A DNA stretch of 64,000 nt from Cordylochernes scorpioides. Taxonomy: Eukaryota > Arthropoda > Arachnida > Pseudoscorpiones > Chernetidae. The stretch covers positions 58,258,899 to 58,322,898 of the forward strand of contig CP092863.1 in NCBI GenBank assembly GCA_030710605.1. The letters run 5' to 3'. Shown piece by piece: positions 1-9,781 of the stretch (positions within the stretch are counted from its first letter, which is position 1; each line of letters starts with the position of its first letter). The notes below the pieces were generated by a model, which saw only the letters and a list, made by a program, of their open reading frames with translations, had not been told where the DNA came from and searched no databases. A program made the translations under genes and the position numbers.

Positions 1-29
1 ATACTATTATTCAAAGAATTAAGCTGCAT

Positions 30-508
30 TTGGATCCAAAGAAGAAAGTGATACCACAGCGATGCAGATTTTTAAAGAGAATTCAACAGGAAGGAGAATC
101 AATTTCGGAATATCTTAGAGAATTGAAACATTTAGCAATAAATTGTAATTTCGGCGATATGCTGGGAACCATGATGCGAGACCGTTTTGTGGCTGGAATC
201 AAGTCGGAAAGCCTGTAAAAGAAGCTACTACAAGAAAACGACGATGTCATCCTGGATAAAGTTTTGCAGTGGCGATCTCGTTCGAACTGGCGGAGATAAA
301 TACAAGATAATTACAAGATAAATTAGTGGCCAAGATATCCCTTGTGAATGGAAAGGATAAAAAGGGTGATTACAATAATAGTACGGCGCAGCATAGGCCT
401 TTCAGGCAAAGTGGCAAAGGTAAAATAGTGTGTTATAGATGTGGTGAAAGACATTCACACGTGGCATATGTTTTACCTCATAGAACAAAGACTTGTTTTA
501 AAATGTAG
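30..508 (+). pseudogene. Gypsy element A: gag (capsid and zinc knuckle) remnant
   Basis: The first frame reads a Ty3/Gypsy capsid-like segment with the string SISEYLRELKHLAINCNF, followed by a conserved M-RDRFVAGIKSESL block typical of Gypsy gag. A TAA at 216-218 breaks the frame and further stops follow. In another frame at about 430-500 a zinc-knuckle-like CYRCGERHSH stretch is seen. Gag would package element RNA in a virus-like particle. The 5' LTR and the gag start lie outside the window. Family assignment is firm; the product is clearly broken. Confidence 0.75.
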
Positions 509-509
509 G

Positions 510-722
510 GTCTACAAAGCTTGTAAAAAAATGTGGGGATGTAAATTTGTACAAGAGGACTCTATATATTCTGTACAGGGCGAAACTGATGCCACAATAA
601 ATTTAACAGTAGATAATTATTATTTGTGCTTTACAATTGATACAGGAAGCCCAGTTACGTTAATACCTAAAGATATTTATAAGATTTATTGGCAAGGTAA
701 AAATTATTTCCAACAAATTTAA
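510..722 (+). pseudogene. Gypsy element A: aspartic protease remnant
   Basis: The frame contains FTIDTGSPVTLIP, the active-site D-T/S-G loop of a retroviral-type aspartic protease, in the expected place between the zinc knuckle and the reverse transcriptase. The protease would cut the Gag-Pol polyprotein. The frame ends at a stop at 720-722, too short for a complete fold, and the remainder (723-920) is broken by stops. Non-functional. Confidence 0.7.
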
Positions 723-829
723 GATTAAAATCCTTTTGTGGTAAATCAATAGAGATTATAGAGCAAAGAAATGTTTTTGTAAAAGAAGCCAACCAATATT
801 TACGATTAATAGTTGTAAATGAAAAATCC

Positions 830-1707
830 AGGTGATTTTGTTAGAAAGAGAATGGCTTAAACAGTTAAAACTTGATTATTCTAGATTGTTTAGCATTAAG
901 ATATGCAGATTTGTTTTAAAAAGATTTGGGCTGTCTAAAGGATGTTAAAATAAATTTTAATTTAAAAAAGGATGTGGCTCCTGTGTTTTGTAAGTCCAGA
1001 AGTTTACATTTCTTTCTAAAAAACAAAGTAGAGAATGAAATTGATCGTTTAAAGAATTATTGCATTTTATACCCTATAGTTCATGCATATTGGACCGCTC
1101 CAATAGTACCGGCATTAAAAAAGGATGGTAGTGTAAGTATATGTGGTGATTTTAGATGTACAGCTAATAAAGCAATAGAATTAGAAGGTATCCCATTCCA
1201 TCTATCGATGAGATCTTTTCAAAATTATCTACAAGCACCGTACTTTCGACTCTAGACCTATCACTGGCTTACTTACAAATAATGTTAGCAGAAGAAGCCA
1301 AAGCTGTTGTTGATATAAACACAACAAAGAGGTTTTTTTCTTATAAAAGACTACCATATGACGTAACGGGAGCACCAAATAAATTTCAGAGGATTATGGA
1401 AGGTCTATTTGCTGATTTGCCAGGTGTGGCCTGCTACATAGATAATATTTTGGTTGCAGGAAAAGACTTTGAAGATCATGAACAAAAGTTGGATCTAGTG
1501 TTTAGATGATTGCTAGAAAAAAGTTTAAAGTTAAACAAATATAAATTTAAATTTAAAAAGAAATCGGTGAAATATTCAGGGTTTAAAATGGATAAATATG
1601 GACTGCATCCCTTAGAAAATAAAATTAAAGCAGTGATAGAGGCGCCTGAACCTAAAGAATGTTTCGCAATTAAGATCTTTCATAGGACTCTTAATTTATT
1701 ATTATAG
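830..1707 (+). pseudogene. Gypsy element A: reverse transcriptase remnant
   Basis: Three consecutive open pieces (926-1255, 1282-1509, 1510-1707) together cover a Ty3/Gypsy RT: a fingers part with APIVPALKKDGS, a palm part with FSYKRLPYDVTGAPNKFQ, and YIDNILVAG where the family has a YxDD catalytic box, so the second catalytic aspartate is replaced by asparagine. The thumb-like end reads KYSGFKMDKYGLHPLENK. A TGA at 1507-1509 and a TAG at 1253-1255 break the frame. The enzyme is dead by both stops and motif change. Confidence 0.8.
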
Positions 1708-1799
1708 ATTCATAAAGAATATAGCAAACATTTTTGCGTCATTCTATCTACTTTTGAATATAAATTGTAGAAGGAATTGGACGAAAGAATATCGAATGT

Positions 1800-2188
1800 T
1801 ATTTTAAAAAAGTAAATCTTTATTAATGGACTATGGACTAGGCGTAATTCTGAGTCATAGAAATGATAGAAAAGAAGAATGCCCTATAGCTTTTGCTTTT
1901 AGAACATTAACTGAAGCAAAAAAACGTTTCTCTCAACTAGAAAAGAAAGCGTTAAGCATAACTTTTGGCGTTGAGAAATTCAGACTATACTTACTGGGAC
2001 GAAAATTTGTATTAGTTACAGACAACCGACCCTTAATTAATATATTTTCACCTCATAAACCAATTCCCATATGTTTATCATCCAGAATTAAAAGATGGTC
2101 CTTAAAATTAGCTGCATTTAATTATACTGTGGAATTTCGAAAACTAGTGATAATTCCAATGTTGACGCATTGTCACGTCTTCTTTTAG
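1800..2188 (+). pseudogene. Gypsy element A: RNase H remnant
   Basis: The frame 1826-2188 reads a Gypsy RNase H: GLGVILSH, then AFAFRTLTEAKKRFSQLEKK, SITFGVEKFRLYLLGRKFVL and TDNRPLINIF. These are the usual blocks between RT and integrase. The upstream part of the domain is lost in a run of stops at about 1700-1825, and the end is shifted out of frame before the normal DALSR box. Confidence 0.75.
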
Positions 2189-2199
2189 AATCGAGTGTC

Positions 2200-3610
2200 A
2201 GGGAGTCTCTTGATGAAGACCAGGTACTTCTTCTCAGGAAGTTGAAGGAGGTACCGTTCTCTTTTATGGAGGTGGCATATGAGACGCCCCAAGATAAAAT
2301 ACTGTCTATAGTATTAAGGAATGTTAGAGAAGGCAACTGTGTGTGTGTGGAAATTCAAAAGGGTACCGAGAGAAAACCCACTAGCTCCTCATTATAAGAT
2401 AAATGAGGAATTAAGTTTGGAGTTTGGTTGTCTTCAATGGCGTGAAAGAGTGGTAATTCCCCAAAAATTAAGATCTTTAATTTTAAATGACTTGCATAAA
2501 ATACACATGGGGATTGGTAAAATGAAGATGATTGCCGGGCGGTATTTTCTGGTGGCCAGGCATAGACAGTAACATCGAGGAGTTAACTATAGAATGTAGA
2601 GTATGCCAAGAATCGGCAAGCCTGCCCCGGGTTACCATCTCGGAATGGACTTGGCTCGAAAGACCGTGGCATCGACTTCATCTTGATCTAGCGGGTCCGT
2701 TCATGGGAAGAATGTTTTTGGTTCTCGTGGACGCATACTCAAAGTTGATAGAAATTTTTATCATCAAAGATATTACCAGCAAAACGATTATAAATCATCT
2801 TAGAGAAAATTTTGCCAGATTTGGATTGCCCTAATTTTCGGTTACAGATAACGGAAGACAGTTTGTCTCCGGTGAATTCGAGCAATTTACCAAAATGAAT
2901 GGTATACGGCACACTAATAAGACCAGTCCGTATAATCCTAGCACAAATGGTTTAGCTGAGAGATATGTAAGAGAGTTTAAAAACCTTTTGAGAAAGAATA
3001 ATGGGAAGGATGATTTAGAGACGAATCTACAAAGATTCCTATTTGCTCATAGAGCATTCCCCCAAACTGTAATAAAGGAATTCCCCCCCCCCCCCCCCGG
3101 AACTGCTAATGAAGAGAAGTTTAAGATCAAGATTCTCGAATTTAATACCAAGATGGGAAATCTGCGAGAGGTATTTCATGAGGCAGTAAGAAGGCAGGAG
3201 CAGTTTACTACATGTTGCGAGGTTTATTTCCGCAACTATGTAACTGGACCTAAACGGTAAAAAGGTACCATTTTGAAATTATTGAGCTACCGTCACTACC
3301 TTATAAGTTGCGAGGGCGTCGTGTTTAAGAGGCATATCAATCAATTGCGACCTGTGAGAAAGAAACAAGTGGAGACAATAAATTTGATACTTCCTCGAAC
3401 ATCAGGAGAGAAGCCTGTAGGTGGAAGTCAGAAATAAAGTGAAGAGGAGGTTCCAGAGGTTACATCAGGAAACAAGGAGGAGGCTGCTTTTGTGCAAGTA
3501 CCCTCTTGCACTCGTAGACCAGGGCCTGCTGCTGTGCAAGTGCCCGTCCGCAGTCCTAGACCTCAGAGATCCAGGAAACCCCCAGACCGACTGGAGTATT
3601 ATTAAGAGGG
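2200..3610 (+). pseudogene. Gypsy element A: integrase and C-terminal tail remnant
   Basis: Pieces in shifting frames give the HHCC zinc-binding part (LHKIHMGIGKM, then WWPGI and CRVC), the catalytic core (HLDLAGP for the first D, SVTDNGRQF for the second D, NGLAERYVREFK for the E) and a tail ending in RKPPDRLEYY, a common Gypsy pol ending. A TAA at 2832-2834 lies just before the second catalytic D. A run of 16 C at 3083-3098 sits inside the coding part and probably reflects slippage. The integrase is broken. Confidence 0.8.
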
Positions 3611-3616
3611 GAGATG

Positions 3617-3794
3617 TGTTGTGTATGTAAATAGATGAAGATTATTTGTATTATTTAAAGTCTCATTATTTAAGAATATATGTGTATATAAATTGGACAT
3701 TTGTTGTTGGCCAAACGAAAAGAATAAGAGCTAAAAAAAATAGTCATGGTCAAGTTTGAGTTGTTGTACGTCTAATTACGAGACAACCTTAACA
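3617..3794 (+). repeat. Gypsy element A 3' LTR with preceding polypurine tract
   Basis: A purine-rich tract (3605-3614) is followed by TGTTGTGTATG and the segment ends in CCTTAACA, so it has TG...CA ends and follows the pol stop directly, as a 3' LTR should. A TATA-like GTATATAAATT lies inside at about 3681. At about 180 bp it is short. The partner 5' LTR would be left of the window. Exact edges are uncertain by a few bases. Confidence 0.6.
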
Positions 3795-3796
3795 AC

Positions 3797-5514
3797 ATCC
3801 ATTATCACTGAAGACACAAAGGTTGCCTGTTATGCAGATTATATAGCCATATGGCACACAAGTAGCAGTATAGAAATATCAGAAAAATACTGAACACATC
3901 AATGAGAGGACTGGAGAAGTGGGCAATGAAACTCAAAATGACAATAAACCCAATAAACACAAACCTATAGGTCTCCTTCACTGACAGAAAAAAAGGCATG
4001 AATTTAACTCCAAAATAAGCATAAACAACCATATAATTGATAAAATATGATCGCCAAATTATCTAGGTGCGATACTTGATGAGTAATTGCGATTTACAGA
4101 ACACATAATTAGCACCTCAAATAAAGCTACCAGAAACCTAAACATTCTGAGAAGGCTATGTGGAACAAATTGGGGAGCAAAACCCAAAATTCTCAGAACA
4201 ACATATATCACCATAATAATGCCAATAATGGAATATGCAACACCTGTTTGGGCTCCCTCAAGTTCATCACTAAAAATAAGACTAGACAGTGTTCAAGCAA
4301 AAGCGGCCAAATTAATCACTGGTTCTGTTTCAAATACCAACTATTAGAAAATTCAGAGAGAATGTGGTCTAGACCTACTTGAGAGCAGAAGACAATTAAA
4401 AACAATAAAATTCACCAATAGCTTAAAAACTAAAGAAACCGAACACATATCCCATAGAACCTATTTAAACTGGACACAAAAAGAAAGGCTCAAAAGATAT
4501 TCAACACTTCAGTACGACAACAATATTAGAAAGAGCATAAATATGAAACATAATGGATTTAAATTCGAGAATCACCAATATTTCCTACCCCATTGCCATC
4601 AAATGTAATCATCAATCTTACCCTGAATGAACCCTGCAATAAAAAAAAGAGAACAAAAACATACTTGAAAAGAAAGGACTTGACACAATTGGTTTATGCG
4701 ATCAGATAAATTATTTAACAGCAAATACAGATGGATCATCAGACCTTACCATAAGTAATGGAGGGGCTGGAATTAACATGATACTGCAAGATGGAACATA
4801 CATCAAAATCAAAGAAAGAGCAAGAAAGATTTCGTCAAACTTCACTTGTGAACTGACAGCTATCTGGAAAGCCCTTGATGTATGCCTTAACCAACCATCC
4901 CTGCATAAAGCAGAAGGAATTTATACCGTACAACGACTTCATATCCGATCTAGAAGCAATTCAGAAGGGCAATACTATAATCACACAGAAAATACACTTG
5001 TTACTTACTCAACTGATATCATTCGAGAATAACTGCATTCTACAATGGATTCCTGCACGTGGGGGTAATGAAATGGCAGTTGAATTTGCAAAGGAAGCCA
5101 GAAAGTTGAGCCAAAGGAAAGAACAAATGTCATTATTTGATGCTAATGCTTTAGCAAAATACAAGATAATTAAACAAAATATAAGAAAAGATCAAAATGT
5201 GAAATAAACTCCGAGAGAAAAATGAAAAAACTATAACAAGATTTAAAACAAAACATTATAAAGGATGACAATACATCCAGATGGCAAAAGAACCTATAGA
5301 ACATGCAAAAACTGTCCTGGTGTGGAACTAACACCTACTCACATATTCTCATGCCCGCAGCCTTGCAGAAAATTGACATAGACCCAGAGCAGCTGCTTTA
5401 CACACCCAAGATAGTGGACAATGCTGCTGCTGTGATAGAGAGATGCATGGAGACATCTGAGACTATTTATTGGACACGACAAAAACAACAACGGCATTCC
5501 AGAATAAAATAAAT
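3797..5514 (+). pseudogene. LINE A copy 1: RT C-terminal part and RNase H
   Basis: The fragment starts inside an RT at a CYADYIAIWH string, where the family has YADD, then runs through RFTEHI and TPVWAPSSSSLKIRLDSVQA (RT thumb). From about 4710 an RNase H follows with TANTDGSSDLTISNGGAGI, FTCELTAIWKALDV, LEAIQKGN and QWIPARGGNEMA. A NNCPGVE...THIFSCPA-type zinc segment ends the pol at about 5360. Several stops and shifts. RNase H plus this ending suggests the I clade. The same family recurs on the minus strand at 58.5-59.9 kb. Confidence 0.75.
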
Positions 5515-6071
5515 CATCAGAGATAGATAAATATTTTTCAAATGAATTAAAATAAATATAATCGATACTGAGAGAGAGTTGAATTAAAAAAATTTGAAAA
5601 TTATTATTTTCGAAATTTAAATAGCTGAGAGGATTCCAGTAAACTGCATCTAAAATATCAGTTGTTTTTTTTTTGCTACATGTTTTAATTTGCATATACC
5701 TATTTTACATATCTCAGATTGTATTTAAAAATCGTTAACCATTTCTTCTAACTTTTGGCGAAATGGTGTTTTATTAATTTATCATTTGATATTATTAGGG
5801 TTCTTTCCTGGTATTCAAAAAGGAAAAATACGTGTTGTTCAGTTATATTTTTCAATTTATCAAACAATTTGGCCGCTGAATCGCTGATTCTGGTAGAGCG
5901 CCATCTAGCGAATAAAGTTGTAACTAAAATCAATTTCGAATTTTTCATTTTTTGCCATAAAAAAATCCCATTGCATCCTGAACACAATGGTGTTTACCGC
6001 ATTGCTCTAGCGCAAATATTCGCGGAGTTATTAATTTTTAAAGTTGTGCGGGACTTTTGGATCACCCTGTA
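5515..6071 (+). mobile_element. LINE A copy 1: 3' UTR
   Basis: This stretch follows the LINE pol and is repeated in inverse orientation at 58493-59060, again directly after the same pol end. Both copies stop at GGATCACCCTGTA, so this is the shared 3' end of the LINE. A spurious open frame (5755-6186) runs across the LINE end into the polymerase B remnant and is not a gene. Confidence 0.65.
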
Positions 6072-6077
6072 TTTATA

Positions 6078-7579
6078 TTTAAAGACTCAGAGAATCAATA
6101 AACAAATAAAAGACGCTGGCTATAACTTGGTTGTTATTTGGGAACATGATTTCGATAATAATGAAGAAATAAAGAAATTCAATTGAAATAGATATTTTTT
6201 AGGACCCCTAAATCCTAGAGATGTATTTTATGGTGGAAGAGTTGAACCAACTAAATTAAAATATGAATTCAAAGGAAAAGAAAAAGGATATATATTGATA
6301 TTTGATCTCTGTATCCTACTGTAAATTACTTTGATTACTATCCTGTAGGACATACAAGAAAATAAGAAAGACAAGAAATACGATGAGAAATGGTACGGAT
6401 TAATAAAATGTAAAGTTCTTCCTCCTAGAAAATAATATAATCCTGTTCTACCTTATAAGGTGGATTAACTTCTATTTTCTCTGTGTAGAGAGTGTTCTAA
6501 GTCCATTAAATGTACACATTTCAAAACCAAAGATATCACGGAAAGAAAGAAATGTAAAGATTGTTATGAGATTAGAAATAAAGAATGCGAACACAGCGAA
6601 AAAGAAAGAAATTTTATAGGTACATGGGCTACAACAGAAATGAATATAGCTTTAAAAAAAGGATATAAGATTATAAATATTTATGAGGTATATAATTTTG
6701 AAACTAAATCAAACGAATTATTCAGAGATTATGTCAAGATTAAAAAAAAAAAAAACTCGAAACAGATGACAAATGGAAATAAAATTATAAAAATAAAAAG
6801 AATATAGGAGATGTGTTAAAGAAAAATTGGATATAGAACTTGGAGAAATTAAGAATAATCCAGGATTAAGGTTTATTGCCAAAATATGTTTAAATTCATT
6901 ATGGGGTAAGTTTGGTAAAATAAAAAATATGAAACAGACTGAATATGCAATGGAACTTGAAGATTTCTACAAAATAATATTGGATGATACAATCAAAATT
7001 TTGAATATGATTTGGTATAATGACGAATGCGTAGAAATGAATTACAATAAAAAAGATTAATATGTAGAGAATAATTTCAATACAAATATATATGTAGCAG
7101 TTTTTACAACCAGCTCAGGAAGATTTAGATTAAATGGAATGTTATATAAATTAAGACATAAAGTGATATATTACGATATATCACTACGATATAGTGTTGT
7201 ATATATAGACGACGGAACAAACAAAATAGAAACGGGTTGTTCTTTGGGGGAATGGACCGATGAATTAGATGATAAATATATGATTTCATGGATTTCTGGA
7301 GCCAGTAAAGAATATGGATATATATTGAACAATAGTGAAGTAAAAGGAAAAATTAAAGAATTTAAGATGAGATATGAAAACGAAAATGTATTGAATTTCA
7401 ATGATAGAATGAAATATAAATTACAGGTGAAACTGAATATTTAGATGTAAACAGATAAAAAATTTAGAATTCAAAAAGATAGAAATATCAAAACAACGGA
7501 TATTACTAAAATATACATGTTTGGATTTGATAAGAGAAGAATTATAGATGATTATATTACAGTACCTTTCGGTTTCTAA
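6078..7579 (+). pseudogene. Protein-primed DNA polymerase B remnant (Polinton/Maverick or adintovirus-like)
   Basis: Diagnostic blocks of protein-primed family B polymerases appear in order on one strand: GYNLVVIWEHDFD, FYGGRVEPTKLKYE, a YPTVNYFDYYPVGHT stretch, WYGLIKCKVLPPRK, GTWATTEMNIALKKGY, KICLNSLWGKFGK (motif B), then SLGEWTDELDDKY and KRRIIDDYITVPFGF at the C-terminus. Motif C, normally YxDTDS, is disrupted: it reads YYDISLRYSVVYIDD around 7165-7210, apparently through a short local duplication. Stops occur throughout and the N-terminal exonuclease is missing at the LINE A junction. The polymerase would replicate a linear DNA element. Decayed. Confidence 0.75.
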
Positions 7580-7606
7580 AATATTTATGAATATATTCCT
7601 ATAAAA

Positions 7607-8010
7607 ATGATTGTTATTAATTGTCAAGGGTTTATTCTTCCTAATAAGAAGATCATAATAGAATTCAGTTGGATTCATTTGGAATTACCAATTGGTGAAA
7701 CCTTTCAGGTATATGAATCTGATTATATTGTAAACGAACAAGAAAAGAATATCGTTTATAAAACAACTAGAGATATTACAGCTCTAAAATTTAAGAGATT
7801 TGCAGACGACAAACATTTATGGATGAATAAAGATGAAGTTAAATATTATATAGAATATTTACAAGATTTATATGATTGTAAAATTCTATATAAATATTCT
7901 ATTTCAAAATAATTATTAGAAGGAATTGATTCTGAATAAATTGATTGTCCGAGATGTCCTAGAGTATTAAGAGAGGGGTGTTCGATGTTTAGGTTTGTGT
8001 TCCATAAAAA
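7607..8010 (+). pseudogene. DnaQ-like (DEDDh) exonuclease-like remnant
   Basis: The ORF at 7607-7912 begins MIVINCQGFILPNKK followed by IIIEFSWIHLELPIGE, which has the shape of the first exonuclease block of DEDDh nucleases, but the two expected acidic residues read N and Q. Downstream ITALKFKRFADD and YLQDLYDCKILYKYSISK resemble the later blocks. The open frame stops at 7910-7912, and more coding-like sequence (DCPRCPRVLREGCSMF) follows to about 8010. It sits 27 bp behind the polymerase end on the same strand. Family call is inference. Confidence 0.35.
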
Positions 8011-8019
8011 TGTTTAATT

Positions 8020-8038
8020 AAAATGTTTCTAAATAAAT
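8020..8038 (+). promoter_or_regulatory. Shared 19-bp pre-ORF motif, copy 1
   Basis: AAAATGTTTCTAAATAAAT occurs here and again at 8840-8858, each time directly in front of an ORF of the viral-like cluster. Here the expected initiator following TAAATAA reads ATT instead of ATG, so the downstream ORF has probably lost its start. Repetition before two neighbouring ORFs suggests a promoter or leader signal; this is inference. Confidence 0.4.
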
Positions 8039-8163
8039 TGAGTTCTTCAATAGCATCAGCTCTTACCCTAAAACCTATAAGTTTAGAGAAATAGAACATG
8101 GGAAATATAGGTTGATTTCATTGAAAAATCCACAACAAAATATGAGAAACAACAATTTCAACA

Positions 8164-8675
8164 TCTATATATATAAAAATTAATGTTTGTATGTTTGTCT
8201 GTTGGTCTGTATGCACGGTATACAAATTCGCTGTAGTTCACTAATTCAAACCAAAATTTCCATACATAGGTAAAAAATAACGGGGGTGACGATAGGCTAT
8301 TTTAAAAAAATATATAAATAAATTATTAAAACTATATATTCAAATTATTCTACTTAGCTCACGAGCAGCGCCCTTTAGAACGCGGGCGATCTGACGGCGG
8401 CGCGCGCCCATTGGCTGCCGGCGAGCACGTGACTCCCTGCCCCCGCCCCCCCCCCCCCCCTCTCCGAGAAAATGTAATCGTCCGGCTGCCGGCCGGTTGG
8501 ACAGTCCAAGTTCCCACCGACCAATCAGAGGGATCAAGAGGTCCTGGCGCGCGGGGGCAGAGTTGGTGACACAGAAAAAAGCTTCGCGGGTGACCTCCGG
8601 GAACTACGTCCATCTTCCATATGTAATATACATTTAATCGTGTAAACCCGGGCGTTGCCCGGGTCATTCGTCTAG
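8164..8675 (+). mobile_element. Non-autonomous Helitron (512 bp)
   Basis: The element starts TCTATATATATAAAAATTAA after an A and ends CTAG before a T, with a GC-rich palindrome (CCCGGGCGTTGCCCGGG) ending 8 bases before CTAG. These are the textbook Helitron ends: 5' TC, 3' hairpin plus CTRR, insertion between A and T without target duplication. The body carries an unusual GC-rich block (about 8355-8600). No transposase ORF; it must have been moved in trans. Confidence 0.75.
8410..8528. promoter_or_regulatory. CpG-rich promoter-like cargo inside the Helitron
   Basis: Within an AT-rich window this block is strongly GC-rich and contains ATTGGCT (8410-8416, an inverted CCAAT box), CACGTGAC (8426-8433, E-box), a CCCCGCCC GC-box-like stretch with a poly-C run (8441-8460) and CCAATCAG (8521-8528, CCAAT box). 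The combination resembles a housekeeping promoter. No transcript start can be shown. Confidence 0.35.
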
Positions 8676-8839
8676 TTAGAAATAAATGAAGAAGAAGATT
8701 TTTATTGGCCTGTAAGATTTGATAAATTATCAGATAAGGATATAAAGAATATTAATAGAGGAGAATATATGTTGGTATATAACGGAACTGTTGGAGATAA
8801 GCATCCTTATTATGATATCAAGTTGGAAAACTTTCAATA

Positions 8840-8858
8840 AAAATGTTTCTAAATAAAT
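8840..8858 (+). promoter_or_regulatory. Shared 19-bp pre-ORF motif, copy 2
   Basis: Second copy of the motif at 8020-8038. Here it overlaps the ATG of the leucine-rich repeat ORF, giving TAAATAAATG at the start codon. A TAAATG context is the known late promoter core of poxviruses, but the polymerase type here is not poxviral, so only a general promoter or leader role is proposed. Confidence 0.4.
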
Positions 8859-9197
8859 GAAGATTGTTTATTTGAATAGGAGAGAATATCGAATTAATAA
8901 TATTAAAAATAAGGTAAAAGTATTATATTGTAAAAATTCTAAATCTCTTAAAGGAATTGAAAATCTAGTGAATATACAGAAATTAGATTGTAGTGAAAAT
9001 AGTTTAGAATCTCTTAAAGGAATAGAAAATCTAGTGAATTTAAAGATATTAGATTGTTCTGGAAATAGTATAAATTTATCTTAAAATTAAGTTTTTTTGT
9101 TCTGGTGTGGAAACAAAAGTTATTTTTGAAAATTCCTGTAATCAATTCATTATGAATGTAGATCAGTTTACAGAATTTATTTTAAAAAATTACTAAT
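8857..9197 (+). pseudogene. Short leucine-rich repeat protein, frameshifted
   Basis: The ORF 8857-9084 (75 codons) contains two clear leucine-rich repeats of about 23 residues, each with SLKGIENLVN and LDCSxNSxxxL. A frameshift in a T-run near 9090 moves the continuation to another frame, which stays open to a TAA at 9195-9197 and reads ETKVIFENSCNQFIMN. Such small LRR proteins occur in several large DNA viruses and their relatives. It is the last ORF of the cluster. The start is chosen because the ATG directly follows the shared motif. Confidence 0.55.
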
Positions 9198-9230
9198 ATA
9201 CAAGAAAATTTTTATATATCTATTAACAGT

Positions 9231-9709
9231 TTATGTTACGATGCACTAGCGCGCCATCTGTTATCAAATTACAAAACTATTTTAGAGGCGTAATATTCTT
9301 TTTAAAATAAAACAATTTCTACTGTCCTTACTGCAATGGAAAAATTAAAGGGAGGGCCTGGCTCATCAGTGGTGAACCCTCCCAGCGGTTTCGCCAGTTT
9401 AATCTACCATACCGCTGTTATATTGCATTTTTGGAACTTCCTTTTATAGTTGACTGTTGTAAGACTCTTGGAATGGGTATTTTAGAAGAACTATGGACAT
9501 AAGCTTTTAGGACAGCAGAATTAAATATAAATATATAATATGCTTCGAGCAATCGCTCTTCCGCAAATATCAAATTGTGTCTTTTATTTGAACAATTATG
9601 TTACGATGCACTAGCGCGCCATCTGTTATCAAATTACAAAACTATTTTAGAGGCGTAATATTCTTTTTAAAATAAAACAATTTCTACTGTCCTTACTGCA
9701 ATGGAAAAT
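9231..9709. repeat. Small direct-repeat element (365-bp period)
   Basis: A segment of about 114 bp starting TTATGTTACGATGCACTAGC occurs at 9231-9344 and again at 9596-9709. Between the copies lies the ribozyme-like core. The arrangement (unit plus partial second unit) resembles retrozymes and Penelope pseudo-LTR insertions. Parts of the repeated segment recur at 30.2-30.6 kb, direct and inverted. No ORF. Confidence 0.65.
9350..9416 (-). ncRNA. Hammerhead-like ribozyme candidate with non-standard strand order
   Basis: Read on the minus strand, three conserved hammerhead strands occur: GCGGT-A-TGGT (9415-9406), CTGGC-GAAA-CCGCT (9397-9384) and ACCA-CTGATGA-GCCAG (9373-9358). All three helices close perfectly: helix I TGGT/ACCA, helix II GCCAG/CTGGC, helix III AGCGGT/ACCGCT. 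An extra stem GGGAGGG/CCCTCCC (9350-9356 with 9377-9383) presents the CTGATGA strand in a loop. Order is A-B-C instead of the usual C-B-A or its circular permutations, so the fold would need a kissing-loop or pseudoknot. Copies at 28554-28620 and 29738-29806 keep the core. Activity is unproven. Confidence 0.4.
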
Positions 9710-9781
9710 TTGAGAAGGGACTACCTTACTTTAAGCTTAAAGAAGAAAATAAAATATCACATATTTACATATCTGCAGAAA

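Larger units (their letters stand above)
8037..8838 (+). pseudogene. Unknown viral-like ORF split by a Helitron
   Basis: From the mutated start at 8037 the frame stays open to 8163 (about 42 codons, including EFFNSISSYPKTYKF), where the Helitron 8164-8675 interrupts it. After the Helitron another open segment reads NEEDFYWPVRFDKLSDKDI and ends LENFQ at a TAA at 8836-8838. One small frameshift is needed to join the two. I do not recognise the family. Same strand, spacing and codon usage as the neighbouring polymerase and LRR ORFs indicate one cluster. Confidence 0.4.

Noticed and set aside
5755-6186. 143-codon plus-strand ORF
   Set aside because: It crosses the LINE A 3' end into the polymerase remnant; a chance fusion.
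8340-8667. Minus-strand ORFs in the GC-rich Helitron block
   Set aside because: Long frames are expected in GC-rich DNA; the Gly/Arg-rich products come from the poly-C run and the promoter-like motifs.
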